Positions 24,537 to 38,059 of a DNA stretch of 64,000 nucleotides are shown here, piece after piece. The DNA lies in assembly GCA_035236585.1 (NCBI GenBank), contig CP141132.1, positions 48,859,880 through 48,923,879 of the forward strand, read 5' to 3'. This stretch comes from Warburgia ugandensis. Taxonomy: Eukaryota; Streptophyta; Magnoliopsida; Canellales; Canellaceae. Each line of letters starts with the position of its first letter. The stretch's first letter is position 1. A model generated the notes under the pieces. That model saw only the letters and a program-made list of their open reading frames with translations. It searched no databases and had not been told where the DNA came from. The translations under genes were made by a program, and so were the position numbers.

Positions 24537-27500
24537 TGTGATGATCTGGGTTTTTGTAACACATTTTGTAATATATTTTCAAAGGCAAGGCCTTTAGTAG
24601 TAAACAAATTTTGCAAAACAAAGCAGTGAAAATTCTTTCTTCAAAACTTGTTTTGAAAAACCCAAGTCATCACTTCATTCATAACATACGTAGAATTTTT
24701 GTACAAGATAAAATTCTATTGAAGGAGTATATTTTTATTAAATTCCAGAATCCATCCAATGGTTCACAGCACAACCCAAATCCATTACAATGTTTGTCCA
24801 AATTATATAATCCAAAACTCAAAGCTCACCATACAATGAAACTCTCATTACAATACAAATGTCTTAAACAAAACAAAATACATGTCTTCAAGGGGTACAC
24901 CTTGATGATTATTCTTTTCAAGTCTTTTACAGTCTTGAGCTCCTAACTCTCCTTCTCTGTATCTGAGATATTGTAAATATTTAAAATATCTCAGTAAGCT
25001 ATGCTTGGTAGGGGATTCAAGAAGCATAATAATAATTCTAATACTTCATAATCCCATTATCCATAAACATACTCATGTATTTAACTCTTTACTTTGTAAT
25101 ATAAGTACATCCTTATACATACAAATAGATAAAATCATCAAATTTATGAAAGTAGTCAAATATCATTCCCAACTAAGCTGATCAATTCTTTCCACTATGA
25201 GAAATCAGTATTTTAGCTAGTCCTATACTGGGATTTTTCCTTTTTGGAAAATATTGGTAATGTACAATTACCTGGCATTTCATCATGCCAAAACATAAGG
25301 CATTTTACTATGCCTATCTCATATGTATCATAGTGCAAAATAATCAAAGGACTACCATGTTTCAATCTGATCTGTACTAGTGCTTGAATAACTACCCTAT
25401 TCACCACTAATACCATGGTGGAAAATATTGGGTCACTGCTTGTATGAGGAGATAGGACTTTCACAGTGGTGGCCTTCCCATAATTGCCCCACCTAACTTT
25501 TAGCCTCTCATAGGACAAGGTATCTTCAAATCATCAAATTTTGGGAAGAAGGTGGCCAAACTCTCATAACTCCCCTAGCATAGCATCCCTAAGCTTATGC
25601 CTTTTTAAAACAAAACCACAAGCCTCCATGCTTGTATGTAAAATAGGTATCACACGTATCAGACAATCTGTTTATTTACTTAGGGCTAGAATATCTGCTA
25701 GTTCCATATTTACTTAGAGTCTAGTCCTCAATTCTAACTTAACCATTTCATATGTGTTTAGTTTAATCATAAGGGTTTCAGGAAATTTAATACAAGTATT
25801 AACATTACACTTGTCAACATAAGGTTATGTGTTCAACATGTACATCCCATGCAGATGCATTCATAAAATCCTCCTACTTTCAAGTAGTGATCCATCTCTT
25901 TAGATCCTCCATAATCCTGATTGGTGTATGAAATCTGTAAATACATACATACTATCAATACATATACAATCTAAATAATCCTATCTATATTCTTTGTCTA
26001 ATCTTGTCCTTTGATATAAAGGATCTAGATCTTTTGTCCTATCATGATCAATAGAACTGATGATTAGAATGATCCTCTAATCTTTCAGATCTAAGTATTT
26101 TCTATCCTAAGTCCTTGTGTATTCCTTTCTTTGATCTTGATCTTTCATAGATCCTTTGATCAACAATTTATACTTGTTGATAAAGATCTAGAACTTAGAT
26201 CTTCTATCATTTAGTTCTCCTTTGATCTAAGTTTAGTTGTTTGATCATCCTTAAGAAGGATGATCTTAGTTCTCTTCCTTGAATCATATTTGATCAAAGG
26301 TTCAGATCTTTTATTTGATCTAAGATCTTCTATTCTATTTTATCTAAGTTGCAAGCAATATATATCATCATCTGGAAATATTTATTTCTTTTTAGGCTGT
26401 GTCTATATTGCTCCTCTTATTTTCAATTGGCTAAGGTTTACTAGCTGAATGGGTGAACACAAAGCGGTTACTTCAATCCTCATGTAAGGAAGCATTTAGA
26501 CCTCACAAACATCCACGAAAGGTAGGGGAAGAGTGAGGTTCTATTAAAAAAACCCCTTAACTACCATGTTCAACATTCACTAGAGTGAACTTAGCTCAAC
26601 CTTTCATAAGGTTCCTATGAGCATGTTAACCCTAAGTACTCTTTCTAATTGATTTTAATTAAGTCCATGAACATTTAAATTGCCATTCATGGGGTTTATT
26701 ATTCTCCTAGTTTGGGCCAAGGATGTGATAATCCTTATATTGTCCTACTAACTATAGCCCTTACTAATTAAGTCCAACTCAAATAATTCACTCTTATTTG
26801 TGTCATGAAACTCTACTTTGTCATTAGATTCCATTTTTGGTGTTTTATGCTCTTTATCTCATAACTACTTTAACAATTAAATCTTAACCATAAATGTATT
26901 ATAACTTTAAAGCATAAAACTACATAATCGAACAAACTAATGATAATGGTACAAGGTACTTAAGATTACACTAGCATGATTTCTATTTAATGTACTTTAT
27001 CTAATAAACTCAAATTAAACTATCATGGACCAAGGTACCATCTCATACAATAGTCTAATCTAACATGAAATCCTAGCATGATCCTAAGTTATAATTGCAT
27101 GAAATCAGACCAACATGGTCTTAAGTTACAATTCATCATTCATGAGTAATTTTATGGACATTTGAAATGAAGTTATACTAAATAGTCTATCATGGATCCT
27201 ATATTCATGAAATAAATCAAATGAAATCAATGCATAACTCAAGCTAACCCATTTCTCATTATTAAAGCTTTTACTTATGATCCAACCATTAGATCTTAGG
27301 TCTTCTCCTTTTTAATCAAGGGTTTCAATTAATTTTAGGGCTTTTACTCCATTAAGGTCCATGATCACATCCCTTTGTTTGTGGTCATATTCAATCCATG
27401 ATCTCAATGGATTTCATCATAATATCATTCATTCAATCCATCCCAAGGGTCTGATCATACTTGATCGTATTGAACAAGTGGATCCCTTTGTATTTTTAGG

Positions 27501-29203
27501 GTTTTTCTACCATAAAGGGTAGATTGCTCAATATATTTCAACATTATATCATCAGTAAATTAGATCCCTAAGATCAAATCATCTCAGATCTTGAAGATCA
27601 TGAAGATTATAAAAATTCAAAGCTTAATTTTTAAATACAAAATGTTTCATAAAGAATTTTCTAAATGTTATGATTTCAGAAGAAAATAGAAGTTATAAGC
27701 TTTCCACGGCTTCTTTCCGATCTCAATTTGGAGTTCAGATGACTCTACAATAGAACTGTGAAGTTCACAGTCATTCCTAGGGTCCAGATTTGATAGGGCA
27801 GAGAGGGCCAGTCTAACGGAAGGGTCAGCCTGCTCCCATCACTGGGACATAAGCGTGATGTGATCCGCCCGGGACCGATGCTATCACATGGTCATCCCGT
27901 CGAGACAACGTCACATGCGTTGTGCGTGCGGAGACGCTGCTGCTGGGCACGTCTCCATACTACATTTTGTAGCGCATCCCACAGTTTGATTCAATTTAGG
28001 AAGATGGAATAGTCCTTTTGGACCGTCCAATTAATCCTTTCCAATAAAAGGCTCAAAACTCTATAAAATTTCTTGAAACATCTACCCTAGGGGTTTTTGA
28101 CGCTTCTGGATTGATTGGACAGCTTAGATTTTCATCTGAGCCCTCCATCATCTAGAATTGAAGGGTTCTGGTCCTTACTTTATTTGTATAAATTTTAACC
28201 TAAAACTACTTACATAAAAATAAAAATTACATAAGACAACTTGAAATAAGTATAAGAAGTGGTTCCACCAACTTGATTAGAGACAAAACGTAGATTTGAA
28301 GCCCAATTTGAAATAATACTCTTTGATGATAAGATAGCCTAATCTTCCCTTGTTTTGTGATTTTCCATTGATTGCACCACTGGATCTTGAAATTGATTTG
28401 GGAGTTTTGTAGATAAGGTAGTCTAGGATTGTATGGACGGTGGGTTTGTGAGATTCAACTTAGAACAAAGTGCTTAATTGAATTTAGGTCTCTTGTTCCA
28501 ATTAGAGAGAGGGGAGAGAAAGTGCAAGAAGGGAGATTTTTCAAAGTTTTGGAATTTTGGGAAGGAATCTAGATATGGTTTTTCAATGTAAGCAAGTTGA
28601 TTTCGTCAAAATTTTAATGAAAATTTTTGGAGGGCTATTTATAGGTGTTTTGTATTTTTCATAATTACATGTAATAATTATGTTTTAATTCTTTTAAATA
28701 TTAAATTAACATTGGATCCTCCACTACCACCTCCTTCTCTACTAGTAGTTGGTAGTGGTTTGAGCACTCATTACATGTTTTCTGGGCGTTGGATTCGTTT
28801 GTGGGTCCCTTGTGGGACGCATAGGGAGTGAAATGACCATTTTGCCATTTTATGGAGAAAAATCCATTTTATTCTCCTGAAGTCAAAATTGAGCATACTT
28901 AGTGGTGTTGGAATCATATTTCAGATAATGTTTTAGATCTCAGTTATGGGTAAAAATACTATTTTACCCTTTTATTCATAAAATGAAGAAAATTAGGGAT
29001 TTGTCATTTTAACTTGGAATTAAACATACCTAGTGTCATTTCGATTAGTTTTCTGAGTACATTCATAATTTTGAAGTTTTAAATCATGTTTTAATCTCTA
29101 TAAAGAGAGAATTTCCAATAAGCTAATATTCTAGCCTAGACTTTTTGAAAACTCAAACCCTATTGATTTTCTCAATCAATTTATAAAAATTGGGGTTATT
29201 ACA
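24537..29203 (-). mobile_element. Solo LTR, subfamily C, copy 1 (4,667 bp)
   Basis: Starts TGTGATGATCTGGG and ends GGGGTTATTACA on the + strand, flanked by a perfect CTGCG duplication (24,532-24,536 and 29,204-29,208). It aligns in pieces with 42,626-47,888. The sense strand has TATAAATA (28,637-28,644 on +). The R/U5 hairpin is at 24,964-24,993. There is a GATC-rich stretch (about 26,000-26,350) and a small GC-rich patch (about 27,810-27,960). A large non-autonomous derivative cannot be excluded, but I see no paired LTR within it. Confidence 0.85.
24964..24993 (-). other. R/U5 hairpin, solo LTR C1
   Basis: TGAGATATT ... AATATCTCA, a 9-bp stem around a 12-base loop that is partly self-complementary. 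Confidence 0.65.
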
Positions 29204-29424
29204 CTGCGTCAGAGCTAATGCTTGAAACCGTGTTGATGCAAAAGAAGACAGTGGAAATTGACCACTGTTTATAGAGGCAGGCTGGCAAAAAGGGTGGTGC
29301 ATCACTGTATAAATCGCCCTATCCTCTTCCCCATCGCACCTCAGATCCATCCCTAATCTTCTCCTCTTCCTTCGGCTACTTGTTCTACATTTTTTTTGGC
29401 AACTGTAACTACTGTTACTGTTCA

Positions 29425-32098
29425 TGTGACAACTCGGGTTTTCCCACGCATTTTTAAATGCAATATCTAATTCCTAAGGCGGGATGCATCCCTATTTGAA
29501 AACCATTTTATAAAAACCATTCAATGTAGCGAAAAATCTTTTTATTTAAACTCATTTTGAAAACCCCGAGTGTCATTTGCTTTCACAACAATCAAAGTAG
29601 TTTTTGGAAAACTTCAGAAATCATAAATGTTTTCCCAAGTCTATCCAATCACAGCTCACAGCCCAATTGTAAATAAATACAAATACATGTCCAAAGGGTA
29701 GAGTGTTTACTTACATGTATGATTGTCTCCTTTTGATTTACTTGCTTGTAGCACTAACATAGGCGTCTTCTACTCGTGAATGGAGCTATCCTAAAAAATG
29801 TTAAGGATAGGGTGAGTATATACTATACTCAGTAGGAGTCTATCACTACTAATTTTACAATGCATGCTACGTTTAAAATCATATGCTCTTTAAAACATGT
29901 GCATGTTTGAACACTCATGTTCAATATCGATACTAAAAACCATTGTGGAATTGAAATACTGACAACTTAAAGCATTGCATAATCCAAGTCGAAAGTATCA
30001 TATATATATATATATCATAAACATAATGATATGCATAAGATGCTCAACTGAATCCAACTCATGGATATATGGTATGGTCGACCAACCTCATGTCATGCCA
30101 TATGCAATGCAAGTAAATCCTCAAACCATAGGGCCCACTATGCCCACGACCTCGCCGTCTTGTGGTCCCCGGGTACCTAGGGACATAGGGTCATAAGCCT
30201 CCACGGGGCATATGACACTTCGACCCAGTGCTGTGACACCAGTGGTAGCCCCCTGTACCACATGCAATTGAAGCAGGGACATGACCTTTTTGGGCATGGT
30301 ACCCATTCCACCTAATAGTGGTAGAGGCTGGGAGGCCACCCCAAACCTCTCGGCATAGCGCCCATGAGCTTATTAGACCAAATCGTATATGATCAAACAA
30401 GAAAAAACCTCTTTTTCAAAACTTGTCCTCTTTGGGTTCCACACAACTGGCTGGCCCTCACAACTGCCTACCCAGCATCTTTTGGTAACCCTCAAGGACA
30501 TGTAATTTTTCAAGAACTCAATGCTCACAAATCATACAATATATGCAATTGTTTGCAAAACATGTCTATGCATAATGTATTTACCATATGCATGTTGAAT
30601 TCATTTATATGCTAAACAAGTCATATAATTTATACTTAAAACATGCATTCAAAACAATCATGGGCTCTCTCTTTTTGTTAGAAGTCTAGTAGCGATAAAG
30701 CACCTACCTCGAAGTCTCTTGGAGTCGCGTCCTTCATTACTCAACCCTACCCTAGGTCTCACTTATAAACTCCTAGATATGAATGATAACAAGGAGTCCT
30801 TATCAATTTCAATCCATTTAGACATTAGATCACTAGATCTGCCTTTTAGGGTCTATGGTCCTTGCCTAATTCATTGTCAGGCTAGATCCTATGATATGGA
30901 TCTACTATTCAATAGTTAAACTCTGTGAATTGCCTCTAATCCTACCTTTATAGTCTCATTAGGTCCTCATGTCCCAGTTCCCAGGACACCCGTGCATCCT
31001 GGTTGAACCACGACCACCTCACGTATGTGCGCGCCCAAAGGCTGTGCCAGGGACCCCGCACATGCATGCTCAAGCAACGCACTATAACTCTCGTCTTGGA
31101 TGGCATTGCACCGACGCACCTTTGGTGTAGCATGGCGTGTCTCAGCTCCCAGGGCACCCCATGCATCCTGGTCGAGCCAGGACCCATGCCCCATGTCGCG
31201 CGCGCACCTGAAGGCTACACCAGGGACAGTGTACGCACTGTCATACGCCTGGAAACCGTCCCAGGGACCTAGTCCCAGGCGCAGGTGAAGCGTGGCGTCC
31301 CTGGGACACCTTTGTTCGTGTAGAGCCGGATGAAACCGGCTGGGTTGTTTTTCTGCTAGGAAGACAGGCTGGAAAAATTGACTAGAAATGCTAGATCTAG
31401 CATGGATCTAGCCTGAAAGGAGGAAGAACCCAGGAAAGAGGGAAGGATGGCTTACCTGGGCAGCCTAGGGAGCGTCTATCGCCGGTGGTAGACCTCTGTT
31501 CTGGTTCTAAAAACCCTCTGTCGCTGGAAACCGTGAAGAGGAAAATCCCCAATGTCGAGCAAGACCGGAAAAGAGAAGAGAGGAGAATGGGGAGAATGGC
31601 CGGCCTGACTCAGGCCTGGTCGTTGCCGAAAAACGTAGGGAAACTGGGTTTCTGATTTTTACCAGAAACCCCAGTCCCAAATGACCGAAAAATCGTGATT
31701 TTGAAGAGAAGGGGTGTAAGGTATTTATAGAGGGAAGAAGGCGGTGCCCCTCAATGGCAGTGCCACCATTTTCCCTAGTGTTTTCTGGAAAAATCGGGAG
31801 GAGGAAGACGATAGGGGGTGCCGTTATCAAAACGGCCCCCTACGTTTTCGTTCTTTTTTTGTTTAATTTACAAAAATACCCCTATTCTTTAAACGGTCAT
31901 AACTTCTTCATACGAACTCCGTTTTCAGCGTTCTTTGAGGTGTTGGATTCCATTTTTCAAGTAGAATCTAATGGTACCAAGTTTCCTTACAAATTCCTTC
32001 TTTTACTATTTTAAATAAAGTAAAATATTTAACATAGTTTATTTCCCATAGAATGTCCAATTTTTGTTAAAAATAGCGTAAATTGCTCTGGCATTATA
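29425..32098 (-). mobile_element. Solo LTR, subfamily A, copy 2 (2,674 bp)
   Basis: Begins TGTGACAACTCGGG on the + strand. The flanks GTTCA (29,420-29,424) and GTTCG (32,099-32,103) form a near-perfect duplication. Removing the insert restores the array text ...ACTGTT|CGGCACTATGATAG. The U3 hairpin is at 31,814-31,840, TATTTATA (sense TATAAATA) at 31,722-31,729, and the R/U5 hairpin at 29,813-29,831. Confidence 0.87.
31814..31840 (-). other. U3 hairpin, solo LTR A2
   Basis: On the sense (-) strand GGGGG + CCGTT, loop TTGAT, AACGG, then CA and CCCCC: fully paired apart from the CA bulge. Solo LTR A1 has the version with a wobble pair at 3319-3345. Confidence 0.65.
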
Positions 32099-32688
32099 GT
32101 TCGGCACTATGATAGTCATCTAAGTTGTTGTATCAAATTCACCTATAGAGTATGTGGAATACTAAACCCAATATATTATTTGTACAAATCAGCTCAAACA
32201 GGAATAGAAGAAGTGTTAGGAAGATTTAGCGCTGCAATCAAGTGGGTGAAGATAAAGACAAATATAAATGTAAGTATATAAATACATTGTTTTGAAACAT
32301 GTATATGTACATCGCACAGTTGGACAGTGAGTTGTGATTGGATAGATCTAAGGTACATTTATTGTATTTTAAGTACACTATTTTATTTTTCTTTGAAGTA
32401 GATGACACTATGGGTTCTCAAAATGGATTTAAAAGAAAAGATTCTTTCACTGCATTGCATTGCATTATTTTTCAAATAGGGCCTAATTCTACATTAGAAA
32501 TTAGTTATGAATTCAAAAATGCATGTGAAAACCTGAGTTGTCACAGGTAGTATCAGAGCTCAATTTTATCCTTTCACAACTAGCCCTACATGTCCAAAGA
32601 TTATATACAACCAGAATAGTTAAGAACAAAATAGACTGAAAGTATGAGTTATAGAGATGACTAGAATGGAAATGGTATTAAAAAAAAT

Positions 32689-32691
<3 letters not shown>

Positions 32692-32734
<43 letters not shown>
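32692..32734 (+). repeat. (GA)n microsatellite, unit J leader
   Basis: About 43 bp of GA repeats between PBS and gag. Confidence 0.94.
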
Positions 32735-32736
<2 letters not shown>

Positions 32737-32844
32737 ATTCACAGCCAAGTTATAAGAACTTATAATCAATTTACATCAAAAGGAAAGACTTTACACTAGC
32801 ACTATAGAACTCCTCAAAGAGAGTATGTGGTTATTGTAAAACAA

Positions 32845-33554
32845 ATGCCGCCCAAGAGAAGTGGAGGTGCAACCTCAAAGCCTATTAATTGCCCCACTGA
32901 TTCCTCTGGATCTAGGAATGGGATGGCAAAAGCCTTTCAACTATTCATGCAACATATGGAGCAATTCATACATAATCAATCACAAGCACTTGCAGCAAAA
33001 ACCTTCTCCCCAAAGAGGATTGCTGATCGAATCATGGCCCACCTTGAACGATTTCAAAAGATGACCCCATCATTCTCTAGTGAAGAAGAGTTAGCGATAA
33101 TAGAAAATCAATCTTTGACATTGAAAAGTTATTCAAGGCAATGAAAATTTTCAAAGAAAGGAAGGTTGCCATTGCCAGTTTCGTACTAAAAGGTGAAGTA
33201 GGCTTTTGGTGGGAAAGAGCCAAAAGAACATACTTTGATGATAATGATGCCATTACTTGGGAGGAGCTCAAAACCGTATTTAATGAGGAATATTTTCCAT
33301 GCCATGTACGAAAGCAAAAGGGGAAAGAATTCATGGATCTAGAACAAGGCAACCTATCTGTGTAGCAATACGAAAATAAGTTTACGAGTCTTAGTAGATT
33401 TGCATCCAATGTTTGTGCGATGTAAGAAAAGGCTGCAAAAAAGTTTGTTGATGGGTTACACCATGGATTAAGGAATAGAGTCATAGGATTTAAACCCATC
33501 ACCATAGCAAAAGCAGTAGAAATGGTATCTCTTTTTGAAACACAAAATCTCTAA
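32845..33554 (+). pseudogene. gag remnant, unit J (broken)
   Basis: Opens MPPKRSGGATSKPIN and ends LFETQNL. The middle keeps KGEVGFWWERAKRTYFDD and YFPCHVRKQKGKEFMDLE. About 710 bp; broken with relatively few breaks. Confidence 0.84.
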
Positions 33555-34145
33555 TTCCAAGAGCTATAGATCCCCTCTTTCAATTACAGTCAATCATAAT
33601 ATTTGTAATTAATAAAATTTTTATATCTTATTTATTTTGAAAAATAATTGGATTGGATGGGTAAATAAATGTTCTATTTAATTTAAAATTTAACGACTCA
33701 AAAAACACTAAAAATGAATTTCGACTGAAAAGGATATGAGCATTGGAAGATGAAGGGTATTTTAGTAATTAAAACTTTAGAAAAAAAAATGCATGAGGGT
33801 GTTTTGTTACCAGCCCCTCCTTCCGACCCTATGTCATTATCCTCGCCAGCATGGCATCATCAATGTGTGATCACGACATCAACACTACGTCCGTGCCAGA
33901 AATCACGTTGGTGACGGAAACTATGTTGGCACCGAAGAAGATGGTGAGTGTCGGCCAGTGTTTGCAGAGGTGGCACCGCCAAAAAGGGCAGTGCACCACT
34001 CTATAAATCCCCCTCTCCTTTTCCCCATTGCACCCCAGATCCATCAACAATCTTCTCTTCTTCCTCTAGCCACCTGCTCTCCATTTTTTTTGGCAACTGT
34101 AACTACAGTTACTATTTTGCCCTACGACATTCGTCTGAGCAATTA

Positions 34146-35611
34146 TGGATCAAAGATTAGACATTTCCACTAGATTCTTGGTGAAAATATTATCAAACCC
34201 CTCCATCTATTTCACAATCAAAGTAGATTTTAATGGTAATTGAACAAAGATTCTAATCCTGCAACATAGAGTTTTCGGCTGCAGTCTAATGGGAAAATCC
34301 ATGTTTACTGGCATCAAATGACAATGAAATGACACCAAACTTATCAGGAGTGAAGGTAAGATCCTGATCTATGAATCCTTCTAATTAGGAGTCAATCTGA
34401 CTTAGAAAACATCATCGATGACTATCACTCCACTCACCTTCTCTAGCAACAGCCAGTCATCACCAGTAACCCTATTCTGGATCGAGAATTTCAATCTATA
34501 CCATTAAATAGGCCTGAAACACAAAATCTCTAACTCTAAGAGGTATAGAAGCCCGATTAAGGATCCGAAAGGTCTGCTTGAATCATATTGATGATGCAGA
34601 CCTGATTATGCAATAAAATTTAGGATCAGAGAACTATTTTGTCTGCTTATGGCTTAAAACCCTAGGAATCTCATGGATTTGCTTAATCAAAGATAATTTG
34701 AAACTAATAAGTGGTCTATTGGACAACTTAGAAATTATGATATCCAATTCAACCCTGAATTAAGGATGATCACCCTTAGATCATAGATCTGACCATTTAT
34801 GGATGGGATCGGAGTCTAGATCGATGATTTAGGACATTAATCTTTGAACCTAATTAATGATAGGGAAATAATGGTTACATTCTTATGTACTGGATACTAT
34901 AAATACCTTGAAGAAGATCCAATATTTAAACTAAAGGAGGATACAAATTAAGTGACATCTTTTGAGGTAGGTAGTCTGATGATGCTAAGTTTTCAAACTA
35001 CATTTCAAATTCTACATGAATCTATTTCCATGTTTAGTTTGCTTTTGGAAATGATGTTGAGATATGATATTTTCATGCAAACTATTCTCGTGGTTCATGA
35101 TCTAGATTTCAAATGTGATTTCTTATATATTTCATGAACAAATTTTATATATGCATTACTCGCATGTTTTGAAACTAGTTGCATAAATTGCATGATTTAT
35201 GATTATTGAGAATTGGATTATATGTATATATCTTTTTCAGGCTAATGAGCTTGGTGGGTACTATGCTAAATGGGTAGATCATCAATTGAGGCAACCTACA
35301 AATGGAACAAAATCTTGAGTTCCAAGTGGGTAGATCACCGATTGAGGCAACCTGCGAAGGGAACAAAACTTTGAGTTCCAAGTGGATAGATTGCCGATTG
35401 AGGCAACCTGAGGGGGGAACAAAACCTTGAGTTCCAAGTGGGCAGATTGCTGAATGAGGTAGCTTATGAAGAGACAAAGAGGACATATCCATAGTCACTG
35501 TGCAGGCTATGGTGGGTCAGTCTCTAGATACTACATTTACATAAATTGCATAAATTTATCTGAAAATTTCCTGTTGAAATTATGCACGTTGCATGCCGTG
35601 TTTTCAAGTTT
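34146..35611 (+). repeat. Central LTR block S, copy 1
   Basis: About 1.47 kb, present only in LTRs K and N at the same point. It starts TGGATC.AAGAT and ends near TTGCATGC..TG. Parts match the central region of subfamily B solo LTRs: GTTGCATAAATTGCATGATT near 35,170 compares with ATTGCATAAATTGCATGATT near 13,743. It also includes a 56-bp minisatellite. It may be ancestral LTR sequence lost from short LTRs rather than a later insertion. Confidence 0.75.
35271..35470 (+). repeat. 56-bp minisatellite in block S1
   Basis: Units start GGGTAGATC near 35,272, 35,328, 35,384 and 35,440, a regular 56-bp step, with TTGAGGCAACCTG and TTGAGTTCCAA in each full unit. Three full units and a partial one; the block S2 copy has fewer. 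Confidence 0.9.
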
Positions 35612-36015
35612 GTAGTATCATTAGTTTGGAACAAGTATATGTACATCGTATAGTTGGACTATGAACTATTACTGGATAGATCTGGGATACATTTATTGTA
35701 TTTTGAGTACACATTATTTTATTTTTCTTTGAAGTAAATGGCACTCAGGGTTTTCAAAGTCTATTTAAAAGCAAAGATTCTTCTACTGCATTTCATTGCA
35801 TTATTTTTCAAATAGGACCAGACTCCACATTAGAAATTAGTTATGCATTTAAATATGCATGTGAAATGGTAGGTCGTCACAGTTGGTATCAGAGCTCAAT
35901 ATGATCCTTTCACAGCTAGTCCTATACGTCTAGAAATTATATACGATTAGAATAGTTAAGAACAAAATAGATTAAAAGTATGAGTTATAGAGATTACAAG
36001 AATGGAAATGGTATT

Positions 36016-36120
<105 letters not shown>

Positions 36121-36240
36121 GGAGAGAGAGTTATTCACAGCCAAGTTATAAGAACTTATAATTAGTTTACATCAATAGGAAAGACTTTAGACTAGCACGA
36201 TAGAATTCCTCAAATAGGGTATGTTGTTATTGTAAAACAG

Positions 36241-36950
36241 ATGCTGCCAAAGAGAAGAGGAGGTGCAGCCCCAAAGCCTGTTAATCCCCCTATTGATTCC
36301 TCTAGATCTGGGAATGGGATGGCAGAAGCCTTTCAACTATTCATGCAACATATGGGGCAGTTCATAGTTAATCAATCATAAGCACTTGTGGCAAGAACTT
36401 TATCTTCAGTGAGGATTGTTGACTAAACGGAGGCCCAACTTGAGCAATTTCAAATGATGGCACATCATTCTCTAGTGAAGAAGTGTCAGCAATAGCAAAA
36501 AAATGGATCTTTGACATTGAAATGCTGTTCATGGCAATGAAAAGTTTTGAAGAAAGGAAGGTTGCCATGGCCAGCTTCGTACTAAAAGGTGAAGCAGGCT
36601 TTTGGTGGGAAGCAGCTGAAAGAACATACCCTAATGATAATGTTGTCATTACTTAAGAGGAGCTCAAAACCCTATTTAATGAGAAGTATTTTTCACGCCA
36701 TGTATGAAAGCAAAAGGAGAAAGAATTCATGGATCTAGAACATGGTAACCTATCTGTGCAACAATATGAAAATAAGTTTATGAGTCTTTGTAGATTTGCA
36801 CCCAATGTTTGTGCCACCGAAGAAAACACTGTAGAAAAGTTTGTTGATGGGTTACACCATGGATTAAGGAATAGCGTCATAGGATTTCAACCAATCACCA
36901 TAGCAAAAGCAGTAGAAATGGCATCTCTTTTTGAAACACAAAATCTCTAA
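36241..36950 (+). pseudogene. gag remnant, unit K (broken)
   Basis: Opening MLPKRRGGAAPKPVN, then KGEAGFWWEAAERTY, and a well-kept last third: MDLEHGNLSVQQYENKF, RFAPNVCATEENTVEKF and GLHHGLRN. 710 bp; broken, several breaks. Confidence 0.84.
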
Positions 36951-36998
36951 TGCCAGGAGCTATAGAACCCTCTTTCAATTACAATAAATCATGATATT

Positions 36999-37985
36999 TA
37001 TAATTAACAGAATTTTTATAACTTATTTATTTTGGAAAATAATTGGATTGGCCGCGTAGATAAATGTTCAACATTTAAAATTTATGAAGTTAGGATTTGT
37101 TGAAATTATCCCTATTATTAGATTCTAGTCGAAAAATGGAATTCAATGACTCAAAGAACACAGAAAATAGAGTTTGGATGAAAAATTTATGAGCATTGGA
37201 AGATAAAGGGTATTCTAGTAACTAAAAGTTGAAAAAAAATGCACAGGACTATTTTGTTAATAGCACCCTCTTTCGAATCTATGTCATTCTCCTCATTAGC
37301 ACCACATTAGACTAGCATCATCAATGCATCATTGCCATGTCAGCACCACGTCGGCACTGGAAACCATGTCGGCGCTAAAGAAGATGATGGGTGCCAACCA
37401 CTATTTGCGGAGGCGGCACTGCCAAAAAGTGATGTGCACCACCCTATAAATCCCTCTCTCCTCTTCCCCATCGCACATCAGATCCATCCCCGATCTTCTC
37501 CTCTTCCTTTGGCTACCTATTCTCCATTTTTTTTCGGTGACTGTAACTACGGTTACTATTTGGCCCTATGACAATCATCTGAGCAATAGTATCAAATTCA
37601 CCTACTGAGTATGAGCAATCCTCAACCCAATATATTATTTTTACAGATCAGCTCAAATAGGAATAGAAGAAGTACTAGGAAGATTTAGTGTTGCAATGAA
37701 GTGGGTGAAGATAAAGACAAACATAAATGTAAGTATATAATCTCATTGTTTTGGAACATGTACATGTACATCATACAGTTGGACTGTGAGTTATGACTAG
37801 ATAGATCTGGGATACATTTATTGTATTTTGAGTACACATTATTTTAGTTTTCTTTGAAGTAAATGACACGTGAGGTTTTCAACATGGATTTAAAAGAAAA
37901 GATTCTTCCGTTGTATTGCATTGCATTATTTTTCAAATAGGGCCTGACTCTGCAATTGAAATTAGTAATACATTTAAAAATGCAT
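36999..37985 (+). repeat. Array LTR L (about 987 bp)
   Basis: Starts TATAATTAACAG. TATAAAT is at 37,445-37,451. The left part of R/U5 is standard. The right border is approximate, because the PBS is not recognisable in this unit. Confidence 0.8.
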
Positions 37986-38056
37986 ATTAAAATAGACTAA
38001 AAGTATGAGTTATAGCGATGACTAGAAGGGAAATGGTATTAAAAATAAAAACAAAA

Positions 38057-38059
<3 letters not shown>

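Larger units (their letters stand above)
24232..32545 (+). repeat. Array LTR J, interrupted by two solo LTRs
   Basis: The LTR starts at TGCACTTAAC and ends at TTGTCACA (32,545). It is split first by solo LTR C1 (24,537-29,203), then, 221 bp further on, by solo LTR A2 (29,425-32,098). Its net length is about 0.96 kb. TATAAAT is at 29,308-29,314, between the two insertions. The U3 hairpin is at 24,442-24,465. A PBS follows at 32,546-32,559. Confidence 0.84.
33604..35881 (+). repeat. Array LTR K, long variant with central block S1
   Basis: Starts TGTAATTAATAA. TATAAAT is at 34,002-34,008. After the CGTCTGAGCA.. point it carries an extra block (34,146-35,611), then resumes with TAGTATCA and ends GGTCGTCACA at 35,881. 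A perfect GTTGGTATCAGAGC PBS is at 35,882-35,895. Confidence 0.82.

Noticed and set aside
35271-35470. CRISPR-like array
   Set aside because: The 56-bp units are contiguous direct repeats without unique spacers, in a plant LTR.
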